NCBI RefSeq assembly: GCF_900116535.1
Contig: NZ_FPAU01000002.1
Location: forward strand, 522,724-586,723
Source: Kosakonia arachidis
Lineage (GTDB): Bacteria > Pseudomonadota > Gammaproteobacteria > Enterobacterales > Enterobacteriaceae
Direction of reading: 5' to 3'
DNA length: 64,000 nucleotides
Positions 11,297-20,170 of the stretch are shown piece by piece. Position numbers and translations under genes: made by a program. The notes beneath the pieces are model-generated. The model was given only the letters and a program-made list of their open reading frames with translations, had not been told where the DNA came from and searched no databases. The stretch's first letter is position 1; each line of letters opens with the position of its first letter.

Positions 11297-12637
11297 TCAT
11301 TTTTTACATTTAGGGCATGAGTGCAACATATTCTCTTTTACTATATAATAAAAAGGTATTACTATATCCATATTGGAACAAATTATTCTATAGTACGCAC
11401 ATGGCGGTGCGGTAAAGGTTTTACCCTCAAACTCAAATGGTTGCGGGTCCATAAACATAATTTCTGTCGGTAAAAGATTTTCTGGATTGTAAACCACAAC
11501 ATCAATCGGCTGCCTATTATAGGCATCTTCATTATCTCCTGCCCTTCCCAAGCCGAGATCGAGCAACTTTATTAAATTTATTTTTTCTTTAGAGACACAA
11601 TATAACAAAATACATTCCAATGCTGACTCTTTAAAAAGCCGGTGATATTCCCCATGCAATTCACAACGAGCCAATTCATTTAAAACACCAGATGAGAATC
11701 TATATGAATAATCACCTGCCGTTAAAGGCAAACTTCTATATTTAAGGATGTCAGTGCTTATCTTAAGAGTATTATTTAACAATCTGATTATTATCTCATA
11801 AAAATGGCTCAATGAGTTCTCATCGCGATCTGGAAAACCATGAACTATTACATCTTTAGCATTAACCATTCTGTCTGAATTCAAACTCAAATACTCTGTT
11901 TCTGTGCCAAATATAAAATACCCTTGGTTAAGTATAAAAATAGCATTGGGTAATTCACTTGGCTTATTTTTTAAAACCTCTGCTTGTAATAAATCAACTA
12001 TCTCATGCCAGTCCATCCCTGATTCGTACGCAAAAATCACCCCAAACCCATTTATTGATGAGTCTCCATTACCAATAAAAAAAGCAGAATTACTTACTCT
12101 CTTTAATTTTTTATAAGATTTTATGTTATTAATTGCGCTTACCAACTCCTTTGATGTTAACTTTGATTTTACCTGAACCACTCCATAAACACACTCAGCT
12201 GAGTAAACATCGTAAGCACTATTTCGCTGCATTAGAACATATCTGTCGAGATAATCATAAAAAACAATATCCATCTCATTACTAATATGCCCCGATGTGG
12301 CTGCAACCCTTGAACTCCTCTCAGAAATAGAGTATTTCGGAGGAAATAATCCGCTCGCCTTAATGAAATCTTTGAGGATATTTTCCCTGGCATTACCGAG
12401 ATCTCTCGGATGCCTTAGCCCTTTAGTTTTCTCGTATTCAAAAATTATATTATCTTGAAAAAACTTCAATTCCCTATCGATACCATAAAAGTCAGTTTCT
12501 TTATTTCTTAAATCACCAACGTGCTTATTTAAATTTGAAAAATAGCTCCTTACACTTTGCTCCCGCACCTTAAATACATCCCTCCGAGCCCGTTCATCCT
12601 TAGTTATCCTAGTTCTCTTCTGACCAGCCCCTTTCAT
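11297..12637 (-). CDS. DUF6602-like, PD-(D/E)XK nuclease-like cargo protein
   Basis: Protein of 446 residues; not a structural phage gene. Residues 80-180 resemble the DUF6602 / restriction-endonuclease-like pattern: an RExxLxxF helix (E85), SNEMDIVFYD (D123) and YGVVQVKSKL with QVK at 155-157, where a PD-(D/E)XK enzyme would usually show ExK. The N-terminus is basic (KRTRITKDERARR), and the protein ends in CPKCKK. It is AT-rich compared with the terminase genes beside it and sits between attL and terL, a usual cargo position in satellites. A role in anti-phage defence is an inference. The Q in place of E could mean altered or lost catalysis. Confidence 0.55.
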   Translation of the reverse strand: MKGAGQKRTRITKDERARRDVFKVREQSVRSYFSNLNKHVGDLRNKETDFYGIDRELKFFQDNIIFEYEKTKGLRHPRDLGNARENILKDFIKASGLFPPKYSISERSSRVAATSGHISNEMDIVFYDYLDRYVLMQRNSAYDVYSAECVYGVVQVKSKLTSKELVSAINNIKSYKKLKRVSNSAFFIGNGDSSINGFGVIFAYESGMDWHEIVDLLQAEVLKNKPSELPNAIFILNQGYFIFGTETEYLSLNSDRMVNAKDVIVHGFPDRDENSLSHFYEIIIRLLNNTLKISTDILKYRSLPLTAGDYSYRFSSGVLNELARCELHGEYHRLFKESALECILLYCVSKEKINLIKLLDLGLGRAGDNEDAYNRQPIDVVVYNPENLLPTEIMFMDPQPFEFEGKTFTAPPCAYYRIICSNMDIVIPFYYIVKENMLHSCPKCKK

Positions 12638-12693
12638 TTAATTACTCCACGATATAAATGTTAATGACATATAATTAATAGCAAAGTCATTTT

Positions 12694-14354
12694 TTAAATA
12701 CCATTAAATTCCTTCAATCTTGCCTTATAGGTAGAACTCATTTCAAAAATAAAATCTTCATGCTCCGCAAGAAAGGTACCGAATGCCATCAGCGCAGCGA
12801 CTGCTGGGTCAATTTTGTTGGAAGATTTTTTTTGTTGGGCTTGATGTTGGCATTAGCATCAGACTCCATCACAACGTTACCAATCGCCCAGGCCAAAACC
12901 GGATCACCGCGGTGGCGCACCACCTTGCGGTTAACGAATACCTCAAAGGATTTCGCTACTGGGCTGAACTTGAGATAGGTTTGCGGGAACGGCTCCACAT
13001 CAAGGCCCGCCCCCTGTAGCTGGGTGCGCAGATGCGTGGCGTTCCACGTATCGAATCCCACCAGCCGGATATTGAAGGTTTCAGCATCATACAAAATATC
13101 ATCACGGATGCGATCATAGTCGATGCAGTCGCCTGGCGTGGTGCGTATCCAGCCCGCTTTCACCCACTGGCGGTAGATGGCGCGGTTTTTGTTGGCGACG
13201 TTAAGCAACTGCGCCTCCGGCAGATAATGCCGGGTCAGGAGTCGGATCTCCCTGTCGAACGGGAAAGCGTAACTCACGCTGGTAATGTCGCTGGTTGAGG
13301 ACAGGTCAAACCCGGCGTAGCACTCCATTCCGGCCAGATCGTCTTCGGTATAGTCGAGCGCGCAGGCATCCCATGCACCGGCACCCATCCACGGCGTGGA
13401 GCCTTGGCACCAGATATTGAAACGCTTGGTCAGCATTTCCACCCATTGAGACGGTATGCCCCGCGCTTTCTGGATGGTGGACTCCAGTTTCGCCGCATCA
13501 ACGGACACATGCAGGTTGGGGTTAGCCTTGATCCACATTTCCGGCTGCTCAACCTCGCTTTCGTCGTCCAGCTCGTAGATCAGGACAAACAGAGAATCGT
13601 TGTTCTCTTCCCCCGCCAGAATTTGACAGCAGTAATCATAATGCTGCTTACAGGCAGAGACAACGTTACTCCCGGCGGTAGTTATGGCAAACAAAATCGC
13701 CTCCGGACGTGCCCCCATACCCAGCTCAAGGGCGGAATAAACGCCGTTATCAGGGTGAAGGTGGTACTCATCGACAATCGCCAGGCTGGGGTTAGTCCCT
13801 TCAATGGTGGCCGCTTTCGCCGCCAGCGGCTTTAACAGGCTGTTGCTCTTCGGGAAAATGACCTTGTGTGCCTGAATATTTACGCGCTTTTTCAGCGGTT
13901 TTGACAGCAGGCACATCTGGCGGGCATCGTCGAACACGATTCGGGCCTGATCCCGGCTCACCGCCGCCGTGTAGATATCCTGCTGGCCCTTCTCCATTAC
14001 CAGAAACCAGTTAGCCAGCATGGCGGCCACGGTGGATTTGGCATTCTTACGCGGCACCTCAATAAAGGCGCTGCTGTACTTACGGCGGCCTGTCTCTCTG
14101 ACTTTAAAGCCCAGCAGGTTAGCAAAGGCGAACTGCTGCCACGGTTCCAGATCGATTGGCTGGCCCCGAAGCGGGCCTTTGACGTGTGGACAGAGCCGGG
14201 AGAACGCGATAAACCGCTCTACGGTCGCCGCGTCGAACTCGTAACGGGGGTCATTGAGGTCTGAAAAGTACCTTTCGACGGCCTGTTTCACCCGCTTACA
14301 GGCCGGAATTTCGCCCGTTTTTATCGTATTTGCATACTCATTCCAGACGGTCAA
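12694..14354 (-). CDS. Terminase large subunit TerL, frameshifted near the C-terminus
   Basis: Packaging motor ATPase/nuclease of the Terminase_1 (HK97-type) family. The Walker A-like PRKNAKST (101-108) and Walker B LAIVDEY (191-197) are visible, as are nuclease acids in AGFDLSST (D350) and VGFDTWN (D435). The main frame starts at a TTG (14354) with GAGG six bases upstream and stops at 12789 (521 residues). After an A8 run (12826-12833), the conserved tail (KIDPAVAALMAFG and 25 more residues) continues in the -1 frame to a TAA at 12694. A -1 slip or one extra A restores a 553-residue protein. Overlaps terS by 17 bases. Confidence 0.85.
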
Positions 14355-14694
14355 GCTCGTCCTCCTCTTCCGTTTCTACCGGGTTACGACGGCGGCTTAC
14401 CGGATCAAAGCCCAGCAGCGACGACATTTTAATCATGATTTTTTCAGCATCGGCCTTTGCGCTCAGTGCCGGATTTCGGCTCTCGCCACCCTGGCTGTTA
14501 ACAATGCTGAACCCACGGCTGGCAAGGTCTTCCACTGCTTTGCGGTACATCGAATAGTTGACGCAAAAAAGCTCAAGGTTGTTCCAGTCGGCGGGTGTCA
14601 GATCGCCACGCTCGGCCAGTTGCTTCGCCTTCGCTTTCCACTGCTGCGCGGCTAACTCATCAAGGTAAGCTGGCGGTTTTGGTGGTCTTGCCAT
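14338..14694 (-). CDS. Terminase small subunit, P27 family
   Basis: DNA-recognition subunit of the packaging terminase, 118 residues. It starts MARPPKPPAYLDELAAQQW and follows the P27-family pattern (LTPADWNNLELFCVNYSMYRKA, then SKADAEKIMIKMSSLLGFDPVSRRR), with an acidic C-terminus (VETEEEDELDRLE). Its 3' end overlaps the terL start by 17 bases, suggesting translational coupling. Confidence 0.88.
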   Translation of the reverse strand: MARPPKPPAYLDELAAQQWKAKAKQLAERGDLTPADWNNLELFCVNYSMYRKAVEDLASRGFSIVNSQGGESRNPALSAKADAEKIMIKMSSLLGFDPVSRRRNPVETEEEDELDRLE

Positions 14695-14824
14695 AAAAAA
14701 TTCTCGTTTCCATCGCGTTTTATTTTCAAAAAAATCACCGTGCGTAAAAATTTGAGGGGGCGGGCGGTGCCTTGCACCCGGGGTTTTGTCCTGAAAGCCT
14801 CCCCCACCATGCCCATGCGGCCCG
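14695..14824. other. Candidate cos (packaging) region
   Basis: A 130-bp non-coding interval separates the 50-residue gene from terS. It contains an AT-rich stretch next to a GC-rich block with the inverted repeat GGTGC-ctt-GCACC (14766-14778) flanked by CGGG and CGGGG. HNH-plus-terminase modules are typical of cos-packaging phages, and cos often lies beside the small terminase gene. The exact nick positions cannot be seen. Confidence 0.4.
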
Positions 14825-14977
14825 TCAGCGGTTGCGGAAACATTCCATCACCTCCCGATCACGTTCACTCATACGCTTCACGGGGTGGCCCTCATCACGT
14901 CTGACACGGCCCTTCATGAAGCCATCACGGCAGCGCATCAATGATCGGTACAGATTCACCACGTCTTTCTCATTCAT
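14825..14977 (-). CDS. Small basic protein between HNH and terS
   Basis: A 50-residue protein (starts MNEKDVVNLYRSLMRCRDGF) too short for standard ORF filters. Its ATG at 14977 overlaps the last codons of the HNH gene (GATGAATGA), indicating coupled translation. It is highly charged (CRDGFMKGRVRRDEG, MSERDREVME). I do not recognise a named family; position suggests a packaging or regulatory accessory of the head module. Confidence 0.6.
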   Translation of the reverse strand: MNEKDVVNLYRSLMRCRDGFMKGRVRRDEGHPVKRMSERDREVMECFRNR

Positions 14978-15413
14978 CGCGTGCCTCATACATCCAGTCA
15001 TTACGTTGTGCTGCAAGCTCTTCCTGCTCGCGGTAAAGACCTGCTTTGCGCTGCACTTTGGTGATGGGGTCTTGCTGTGTGGTCTTCTGGTTATGATGCG
15101 TCTGGCATAACGGCTGGTGATTCCACTCAGGCCAGAACAGAACATCATTACCGCCGTCGACAGGGATGATGTGATCGACAATCTTTGCAGGTACGTAGAG
15201 GCCCAGCTTCTGGCACTCAACGCACAGGGGATAAAGTTTCAGATACTGAGCGCGGTACTTCTCCCATGAAGCTGAATAACCGCGGGCGCGACGGTGGCCG
15301 CGTCGGGCATCCTCTGCCCGCCACGCTTCCCGCTTGTGCTCATCGCATTTGCCGGACTTCACCCGCTTATTGCATCCCGGCTCGGTGCACCGGCGTAGTG
15401 GTTGCCACGGCAT
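14970..15413 (-). CDS. HNH endonuclease of the packaging module
   Basis: A 147-residue HNH nuclease. It has a zinc-ribbon-like N-terminus (C9, C14, C23, H26), then the beta-beta-alpha metal motif with C64/C67, the D80-H81 pair in KIVDHIIPV, N98, and a C103...H106-H107 end. In HK97-type cos phages the HNH protein works with TerL to cut cos during packaging. The gene begins directly at the connector stop (shared base 15413) and overlaps the following 50-residue gene. Confidence 0.88.
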   Translation of the reverse strand: MPWQPLRRCTEPGCNKRVKSGKCDEHKREAWRAEDARRGHRRARGYSASWEKYRAQYLKLYPLCVECQKLGLYVPAKIVDHIIPVDGGNDVLFWPEWNHQPLCQTHHNQKTTQQDPITKVQRKAGLYREQEELAAQRNDWMYEARDE

Positions 15414-15706
15414 CAGTACACCCCCACATCACGGTAGACAGACCACAAAGCAGAGACCGCCATCGGTATCTCTCTGGTGTCGGTATCACCAATCATTGTG
15501 CGGTACTCATACAACTGAGAGACGTACATCAGGCAGCCAATCCTGATAGCGGGGGTAAACTCCAGACCGTTATCAAATCGCTTGCCGATATGCTTCTGGC
15601 AAACTTCCAGCGCCGCTTCTATATACGCCTGTATCAGAGTGTCTTCGTAATCATCATCAATACGGCAATGCAGCTTTGCTTCTTCAAGTGTGATTTCTGC
15701 TGTCAT
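15413..15706 (-). CDS. Head-tail connector protein (HK97 gp6-like)
   Basis: A 97-residue protein of the Phage_connect_1 type: ITLEEAKLHCRIDDDYEDTLIQAYIEAALEVCQKHIGKRF is the classic helical N-terminus, followed by IRIGCLMYVSQLYEYR. It forms the adaptor ring below the portal. ATGA-type overlap with the preceding head-closure gene (15703-15706). Confidence 0.85.
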   Translation of the reverse strand: MTAEITLEEAKLHCRIDDDYEDTLIQAYIEAALEVCQKHIGKRFDNGLEFTPAIRIGCLMYVSQLYEYRTMIGDTDTREIPMAVSALWSVYRDVGVY

Positions 15707-16041
15707 TTTTCCGTTCCTGTCTTACAGAGAATTTCCAGCCGCGTACCTTCCGCATCAGGTACAGGAGGCCCGATAATATTGAGAGTGCTGCCAGCAAATG
15801 GGCCAGTGAGTACTTTCAGACGACTGGCGGCCGTGATATCACGGCGAAAACGCACCCACACGCGGATTGTCGCTTCGGCAAGCTCAGCACCTGACGCCAT
15901 TAATTCCCGACCGCTGATCCCCTTTACCTCAGCCCAGATAGTTTCCCCGTCTTCCCATACCTGAATAACCTGCCCAGAAGGTGTTCTCGATGAAGTGAAA
16001 GTGCGGATAGTGACGCGATTTCTCAGTCCTCCGGCTCTCAT
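15703..16041 (-). CDS. Head closure / head-tail joining protein
   Basis: A 112-residue protein of the Phage_H_T_join (SPP1 gp16-like) family: starts MRAGGLRNRVTIRTFT and contains WEDGETIWAEVKGISGRELMASG and the beta-rich end (TLNIIGPPVPDAEGTRLEILC). It would close the filled head and provide the surface to which a helper tail docks. Overlaps the portal stop by 4 bases. Confidence 0.85.
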   Translation of the reverse strand: MRAGGLRNRVTIRTFTSSRTPSGQVIQVWEDGETIWAEVKGISGRELMASGAELAEATIRVWVRFRRDITAASRLKVLTGPFAGSTLNIIGPPVPDAEGTRLEILCKTGTEK

Positions 16042-17264
16042 TCGTCACCTTCCTTGTTGTCATTGCTGATCTTCACTTCCTGTTTCCATGCCTGGCTGTA
16101 TTCGTCGCCACCTTCACGCGGCGGCATCCCCTCTTTTTCTCGCGCTTCGTTCGGATTAATAATCCCGTTCTTGATCCCGCGCTCATAAGTGGCGTAACGG
16201 TCGGTAGGGGTGGCACGAAGAAGATCGGCAGAGTCGAATTCCACCTGATAGCGGATGCCCGGTACAGGTGATGCCACCAGCAGCGCGGATTTAATCTGTT
16301 GCTCGAAGTTGGCCAGCCAGGGGCGCATTGTCATGGTGAGAAAGGCGCGGCTCGCCTCACTGAAGTTGCTGTAGGTGCTGTTGCTGTATTCCTGCAGAAA
16401 GATGGGCGACACGTTGAACATGCGGGCAATGTCTTCAATAGAGAACCGGCGGGAGGCCAGCCACTCGGCATCCTGATTGCTCATGCCAAGCTGCTCGTAT
16501 TCCATGCCACCTTCAAGGATCGGCGTTTTACCGGCATTTCTCGCACCTTTGTAACGCTCCAGCGCATCCAGCGCTTTCTTGCCGTTAGTGCTGTCGAGCC
16601 ATTCTTTAGCCTTCACGATACCCGCCGCCATCATGCCGTCTTTCATAATGCTGGCGCCGTGGCGCTGCTGGGCCAGACCTAACCCCAGCGCCTCACGGCA
16701 GATGGTGATCGGCGAGCGCCCCAGAAAACCATCATCGGTGGAGTAACGCAGGTGCAGAATCTCTTCCTGCAGGTAGGTACGTACTACCCCGGTAAACGGT
16801 TCAGTGATGGTGTATTTGTACTTATGTTCGCCGATACGCTCAGGCACCACTGCACCCGGCGCATACGGATGCAAGGACTGCGGCTGGCCGTCGCGTCCCC
16901 ACTGGATCACCGCATAGGCGTTACCGTTCAGCAGGCAGTGGCGCATCATCGTGCGTTTGAACTGGTATGGTGTCTGGCAGTTGTTAGGCTGCTCATTCAG
17001 CAGAAAATCGACCGGGTGATTGCTCAGCCATTCCCGCGCCTCGCGCCCGTTATCGTTGCGCACCAGATACAGATAGCAGGGCATTGTTGCCACTGCCTCG
17101 CTGATAACTGCCACGGCATTCATTACCGCCGGCAGGGATTCCGCAGTGCCCGCAGACACATATTCGCCTGATCCGGTATTTGGGATCCCTGCCATCGCCA
17201 GAAACTCATCAATGGTCATGCTGCGCTGATCAGTCTTACGGCCAAAAGGCCAGATATTCCACAT
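16038..17264 (-). CDS. Phage portal protein, HK97 family
   Basis: A 408-residue portal (MWNIWPFGRK start). Family segments include NAVAVISEAVATMPCYLYL (51-69), LLNGNAYAVIQWGRDGQP, ILHLRYSTDDGFLGRSPI and the clip/wing region RRFSIEDIARMFNVSP. It forms the dodecameric DNA channel at one capsid vertex. Two bases separate it from the protease stop, so it is part of one head operon. Confidence 0.92.
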   Translation of the reverse strand: MWNIWPFGRKTDQRSMTIDEFLAMAGIPNTGSGEYVSAGTAESLPAVMNAVAVISEAVATMPCYLYLVRNDNGREAREWLSNHPVDFLLNEQPNNCQTPYQFKRTMMRHCLLNGNAYAVIQWGRDGQPQSLHPYAPGAVVPERIGEHKYKYTITEPFTGVVRTYLQEEILHLRYSTDDGFLGRSPITICREALGLGLAQQRHGASIMKDGMMAAGIVKAKEWLDSTNGKKALDALERYKGARNAGKTPILEGGMEYEQLGMSNQDAEWLASRRFSIEDIARMFNVSPIFLQEYSNSTYSNFSEASRAFLTMTMRPWLANFEQQIKSALLVASPVPGIRYQVEFDSADLLRATPTDRYATYERGIKNGIINPNEAREKEGMPPREGGDEYSQAWKQEVKISNDNKEGDE

Positions 17265-17265
17265 A

Positions 17266-17826
17266 TCACAGCCCCGCTAATTCAGCCCAGCGGCGGCGGT
17301 TATCGCCAGCGCGGCGCAGTTCAGGATGCTGCGAGAAAAGAGAACGGTGCGCGATTTCCACACCGGATTCGGGATAAGCAGGCATAGAGGTAACGGTGAT
17401 TTCCCGTAATTCGGCAGCGATCACGGTGCGCAGATAAGGAGACTGTCCGACATCCCACGCCTCTTTAAGTGCCCGGAAACCGAAACTCATGCCGAAGATA
17501 TCCCCTCGCTCCACCAGCGCCAGCACATCATTACCAAGTTGAGTGTCTGGCGGCGTGAGTTCGAAGCGCAGCCCGGTATCATCTTCTGCCAGCACCAGCG
17601 TGCCGGATTTGGTACGCCCCAGAAGTTGGGTATAGTTATGCTCGTACAGCGCCCGTACATCACTGCCGGATGCCAGGCTGTCTTTAAACGCCCCGGGCGA
17701 GAACTGCTCGCGGAACTCATCCCAGATCACTTCAGACAGGCTGTTCCAGCGCACGGCATAACCCACCAGCTTTTTGTTGCTGGCGCTCAGATCGGAAGTG
17801 CGGATTTCAAAATCGATTGTTTTCAT
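17266..17826 (-). CDS. Prohead maturation protease (HK97/U35 type)
   Basis: A 186-residue serine protease that cleaves the capsid delta domain and itself. H63 lies in LYEHNYTQLLGR and the probable nucleophile S114 in FGMSFGF, the typical spacing for the family. The open frame extends to 18147 but overlaps the capsid gene out of phase; the ATG at 17826 (MKTIDFEIRT) gives the correct length and a 52-base gap from the capsid stop. Confidence 0.9.
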   Translation of the reverse strand: MKTIDFEIRTSDLSASNKKLVGYAVRWNSLSEVIWDEFREQFSPGAFKDSLASGSDVRALYEHNYTQLLGRTKSGTLVLAEDDTGLRFELTPPDTQLGNDVLALVERGDIFGMSFGFRALKEAWDVGQSPYLRTVIAAELREITVTSMPAYPESGVEIAHRSLFSQHPELRRAGDNRRRWAELAGL

Positions 17827-17878
17827 TGTCTGGACTCCACAGAGGGCAAAAAGGGGCCGAAGCCCCTTAAACATCAAA

Positions 17879-19045
17879 TCAGGAACCGGAGCCGGAAAGC
17901 TCAAGTACCTTGATGGCGCGGGAGTCCACCACGCCGCCGCCCAGGTATTTATCGGTATGCACCTTGTAGAAGCCGGGCTCAGTGATGTTGTCGGGACGGG
18001 TACGCACTCCAGTGGTGTGATCCACAATGAAATAGCCGCGTTTGAAGTCACCCACAGCCAGGAACGCTTCACCCGCAGCCGCATCAGGCATGGTTTCCAG
18101 ATACTGAACCGGACGGCCCAGCAGGGTATCAGGGGAGTCAGCGACAAGACGATCGCGCCAGATGTAATCCCCGTTGCCGTTTTTCAGCTTTTGCAGCGTA
18201 GCGGCCGTGTTGGAGTTCATCACCCATACGGCATTTTTGCGGTATTTGGCTTTCAGCTTGTACAGCAGGTCGATCAGGCCATCGGAGTTAACAGCAGCGG
18301 TGGCCATCTTCTCCAGCGTGCCGAACGGACGGGTTTTATCGCTGGTGGCCGCACGAGGATAGGACAGGAACCCTTTGGATTTCTTATCACCATCGCCGTT
18401 CACAAAGTCACTTTCTTCAGTAGCAGTGAAGGTGTCGGTAATTTCAGAAGACAGCCAGCCCAGAATATCCACCTCAGAGAAGTCGAGGATCTCCTGAGTG
18501 GTTTTCGGGTAGGCGTAGATCGGGTTGAGTTTGATATCAACACGCTCCATCTTCGATGTGCTGGTTTCGGTACGTTCTTCACCTTCGGTGCCGCGCTTAA
18601 CGTTAGTCCCACCCACTGACACCAGTTTCTGGTATTCATTGGTTTTGGTGGTCTTCACCGTGGCGATAGAGCGCATAACGCTGTCATCCTGCAACTGGCG
18701 CATGATCTCTTTGTCCAGCTCAGGGATAACGGTATAGCCGCCATCACCCTGCACCAGCGTGGAGAGCGAGCGGGTGTCGCCGGTCATGATGTAGTGGCGC
18801 AGCTCATCATTGGTCACACCTTTACCGTCAACGGAGGTACCTGGCAGATTGCGCTGATCGTCGGCGACGGCTTCAAGGCGGGTAATTTCAACTTCAAGCG
18901 CGTCAGCCTGGGCACGGAGTTCATCAAACTGTTTGCCCTCTTCATCAGTCAGGCTGCGTTTTTCACTGTCGGCTTTTTCCAGCATGGATCGCATCTGCAT
19001 TTTGAGTGCGGTTTTCCGCTGGCGTAATTCGAGTAATTTCTTCAT
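17879..19045 (-). CDS. HK97-fold major capsid protein
   Basis: A 388-residue capsid protein. Residues 1-75 form a charged coiled coil (MKKLLELRQRKTALKMQMRS) typical of the delta scaffold domain, with likely cleavage shortly after it; the HK97 fold follows (GGYTVIPELDKEIMRQL, NPIYAYPKTTQEILDFSEVD, GRPVQYLETMPD, FKRGYFIVDHTTGV). The ATG at 19045 was chosen because the upstream extension in the longer frame is not part of the delta domain. First gene of the head operon. Confidence 0.93.
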   Translation of the reverse strand: MKKLLELRQRKTALKMQMRSMLEKADSEKRSLTDEEGKQFDELRAQADALEVEITRLEAVADDQRNLPGTSVDGKGVTNDELRHYIMTGDTRSLSTLVQGDGGYTVIPELDKEIMRQLQDDSVMRSIATVKTTKTNEYQKLVSVGGTNVKRGTEGEERTETSTSKMERVDIKLNPIYAYPKTTQEILDFSEVDILGWLSSEITDTFTATEESDFVNGDGDKKSKGFLSYPRAATSDKTRPFGTLEKMATAAVNSDGLIDLLYKLKAKYRKNAVWVMNSNTAATLQKLKNGNGDYIWRDRLVADSPDTLLGRPVQYLETMPDAAAGEAFLAVGDFKRGYFIVDHTTGVRTRPDNITEPGFYKVHTDKYLGGGVVDSRAIKVLELSGSGS

Positions 19046-19210
19046 GGAGTGGTTTCCGTAACAATTAACGTTGAGACGTGAAACCAGCGCAGAAAGGGGG
19101 AAGGCCAAAAATCACTGTGCCAAGCGCGGCGGATTTATGGCCCAAGTGGCGGCTCACGTCTGAGTGCCACTAATCAAGTTATATATGAAAAAATAAAATA
19201 AAACCCCCTC

Positions 19211-19238
19211 TTGAGTAAGGAGTAAGAAAGAGTAGAAT
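19211..19238 (+). promoter_or_regulatory. Candidate promoter of the SieB-like gene
   Basis: TTGAGT (19211-19216) and TAGAAT (19233-19238) with a 16-bp spacer lie about 50 bases upstream of the gene at 19290, giving it a promoter independent of the head operon. Confidence 0.45.
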
Positions 19239-19289
19239 CATGTAAGCATAATTTACATTTATTTTAATAAGGTTAGCGAAGGTAACTGA

Positions 19290-20063
19290 ATGCAGGGTTA
19301 TAAAGAGTTTTTGGAGTCATTACAAAAAATGACTGATGTACGGTTAAATATCGCAATTCTTTTAACCTGCCTAATACTGATTATCTCCTCTCCTGCGGAT
19401 CATTTCATTTTGGACCCTGTCCCTAAACTCATACCTCAAAGCTTAATTTTAATAACATCGATCCGTTTAGTTTTCTCCATAATAAACCTAATCCATGCTA
19501 CCTTAGCTAAAAGAATAGAAAAAAGTAAGCTTGAGAGTCAAGAAGCCATTGAAAAGGAAAAAAAAGATCAAGAATACAAATCATTAAAGGAAGCAATTAA
19601 TTTAGAACTAAACAAGCTGGATGTTTATCAAGTTTATATTATTAAAAACTTAATTGGTAAAAATAATAGCTCCCATACCAAAGGTGCAGCATTATTCTCT
19701 TTATGTAATTTAAAAATAACATATGTGGTAGCTACTGGTGAGCGTTCGCAAAGTGTTTCACTAACAAAAGCCGCCAAGGAAGTCCTTGAGCAAAATTACA
19801 ATAATGATACATCTGACCTTGAAATTAATGCTGCCAATATGGCCTTTAATTCAATGACAAAAAAGGAAATAGGTTATTTTAAATCACTCTTGGAAAAAGA
19901 AACAATAAAAACAACTTGGCTTGGCCATGATAGAAAAACACATTACTTACCAAGCCATGATTCTTTTAAGAATTATAGTAATTCCATTATATTCGAACAA
20001 CCTCAAAAAGGATTTGAATATACATTAAATCCAATCCTGAGAGAAGTTCTTAGCAAATATTAA
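19290..20063 (+). CDS. SieB-like membrane protein (possible superinfection exclusion)
   Basis: A 257-residue protein with two predicted transmembrane helices (about 17-34 and 49-68), followed by a strongly charged helical stretch (KRIEKSKLESQEAIEKEKKD) and a cytoplasmic domain. This resembles the overall layout of the SieB superinfection-exclusion family, but no diagnostic motif is seen. It is AT-rich, on the opposite strand to the surrounding operons, and has its own promoter, as expected for a cargo gene inserted between head and replication modules. A phage-exclusion role is an inference. Confidence 0.5.
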   Translation: MQGYKEFLESLQKMTDVRLNIAILLTCLILIISSPADHFILDPVPKLIPQSLILITSIRLVFSIINLIHATLAKRIEKSKLESQEAIEKEKKDQEYKSLKEAINLELNKLDVYQVYIIKNLIGKNNSSHTKGAALFSLCNLKITYVVATGERSQSVSLTKAAKEVLEQNYNNDTSDLEINAANMAFNSMTKKEIGYFKSLLEKETIKTTWLGHDRKTHYLPSHDSFKNYSNSIIFEQPQKGFEYTLNPILREVLSKY

Positions 20064-20170
20064 TAGGCAAGAGAATAGCAATTCATAATAAAAAGGTCGA
20101 CATTTAAAAATTCACTCTAGTGAACAAGGCATTTTCTCTAAATATTCATTCAGATGTTGAATCATTGCAA

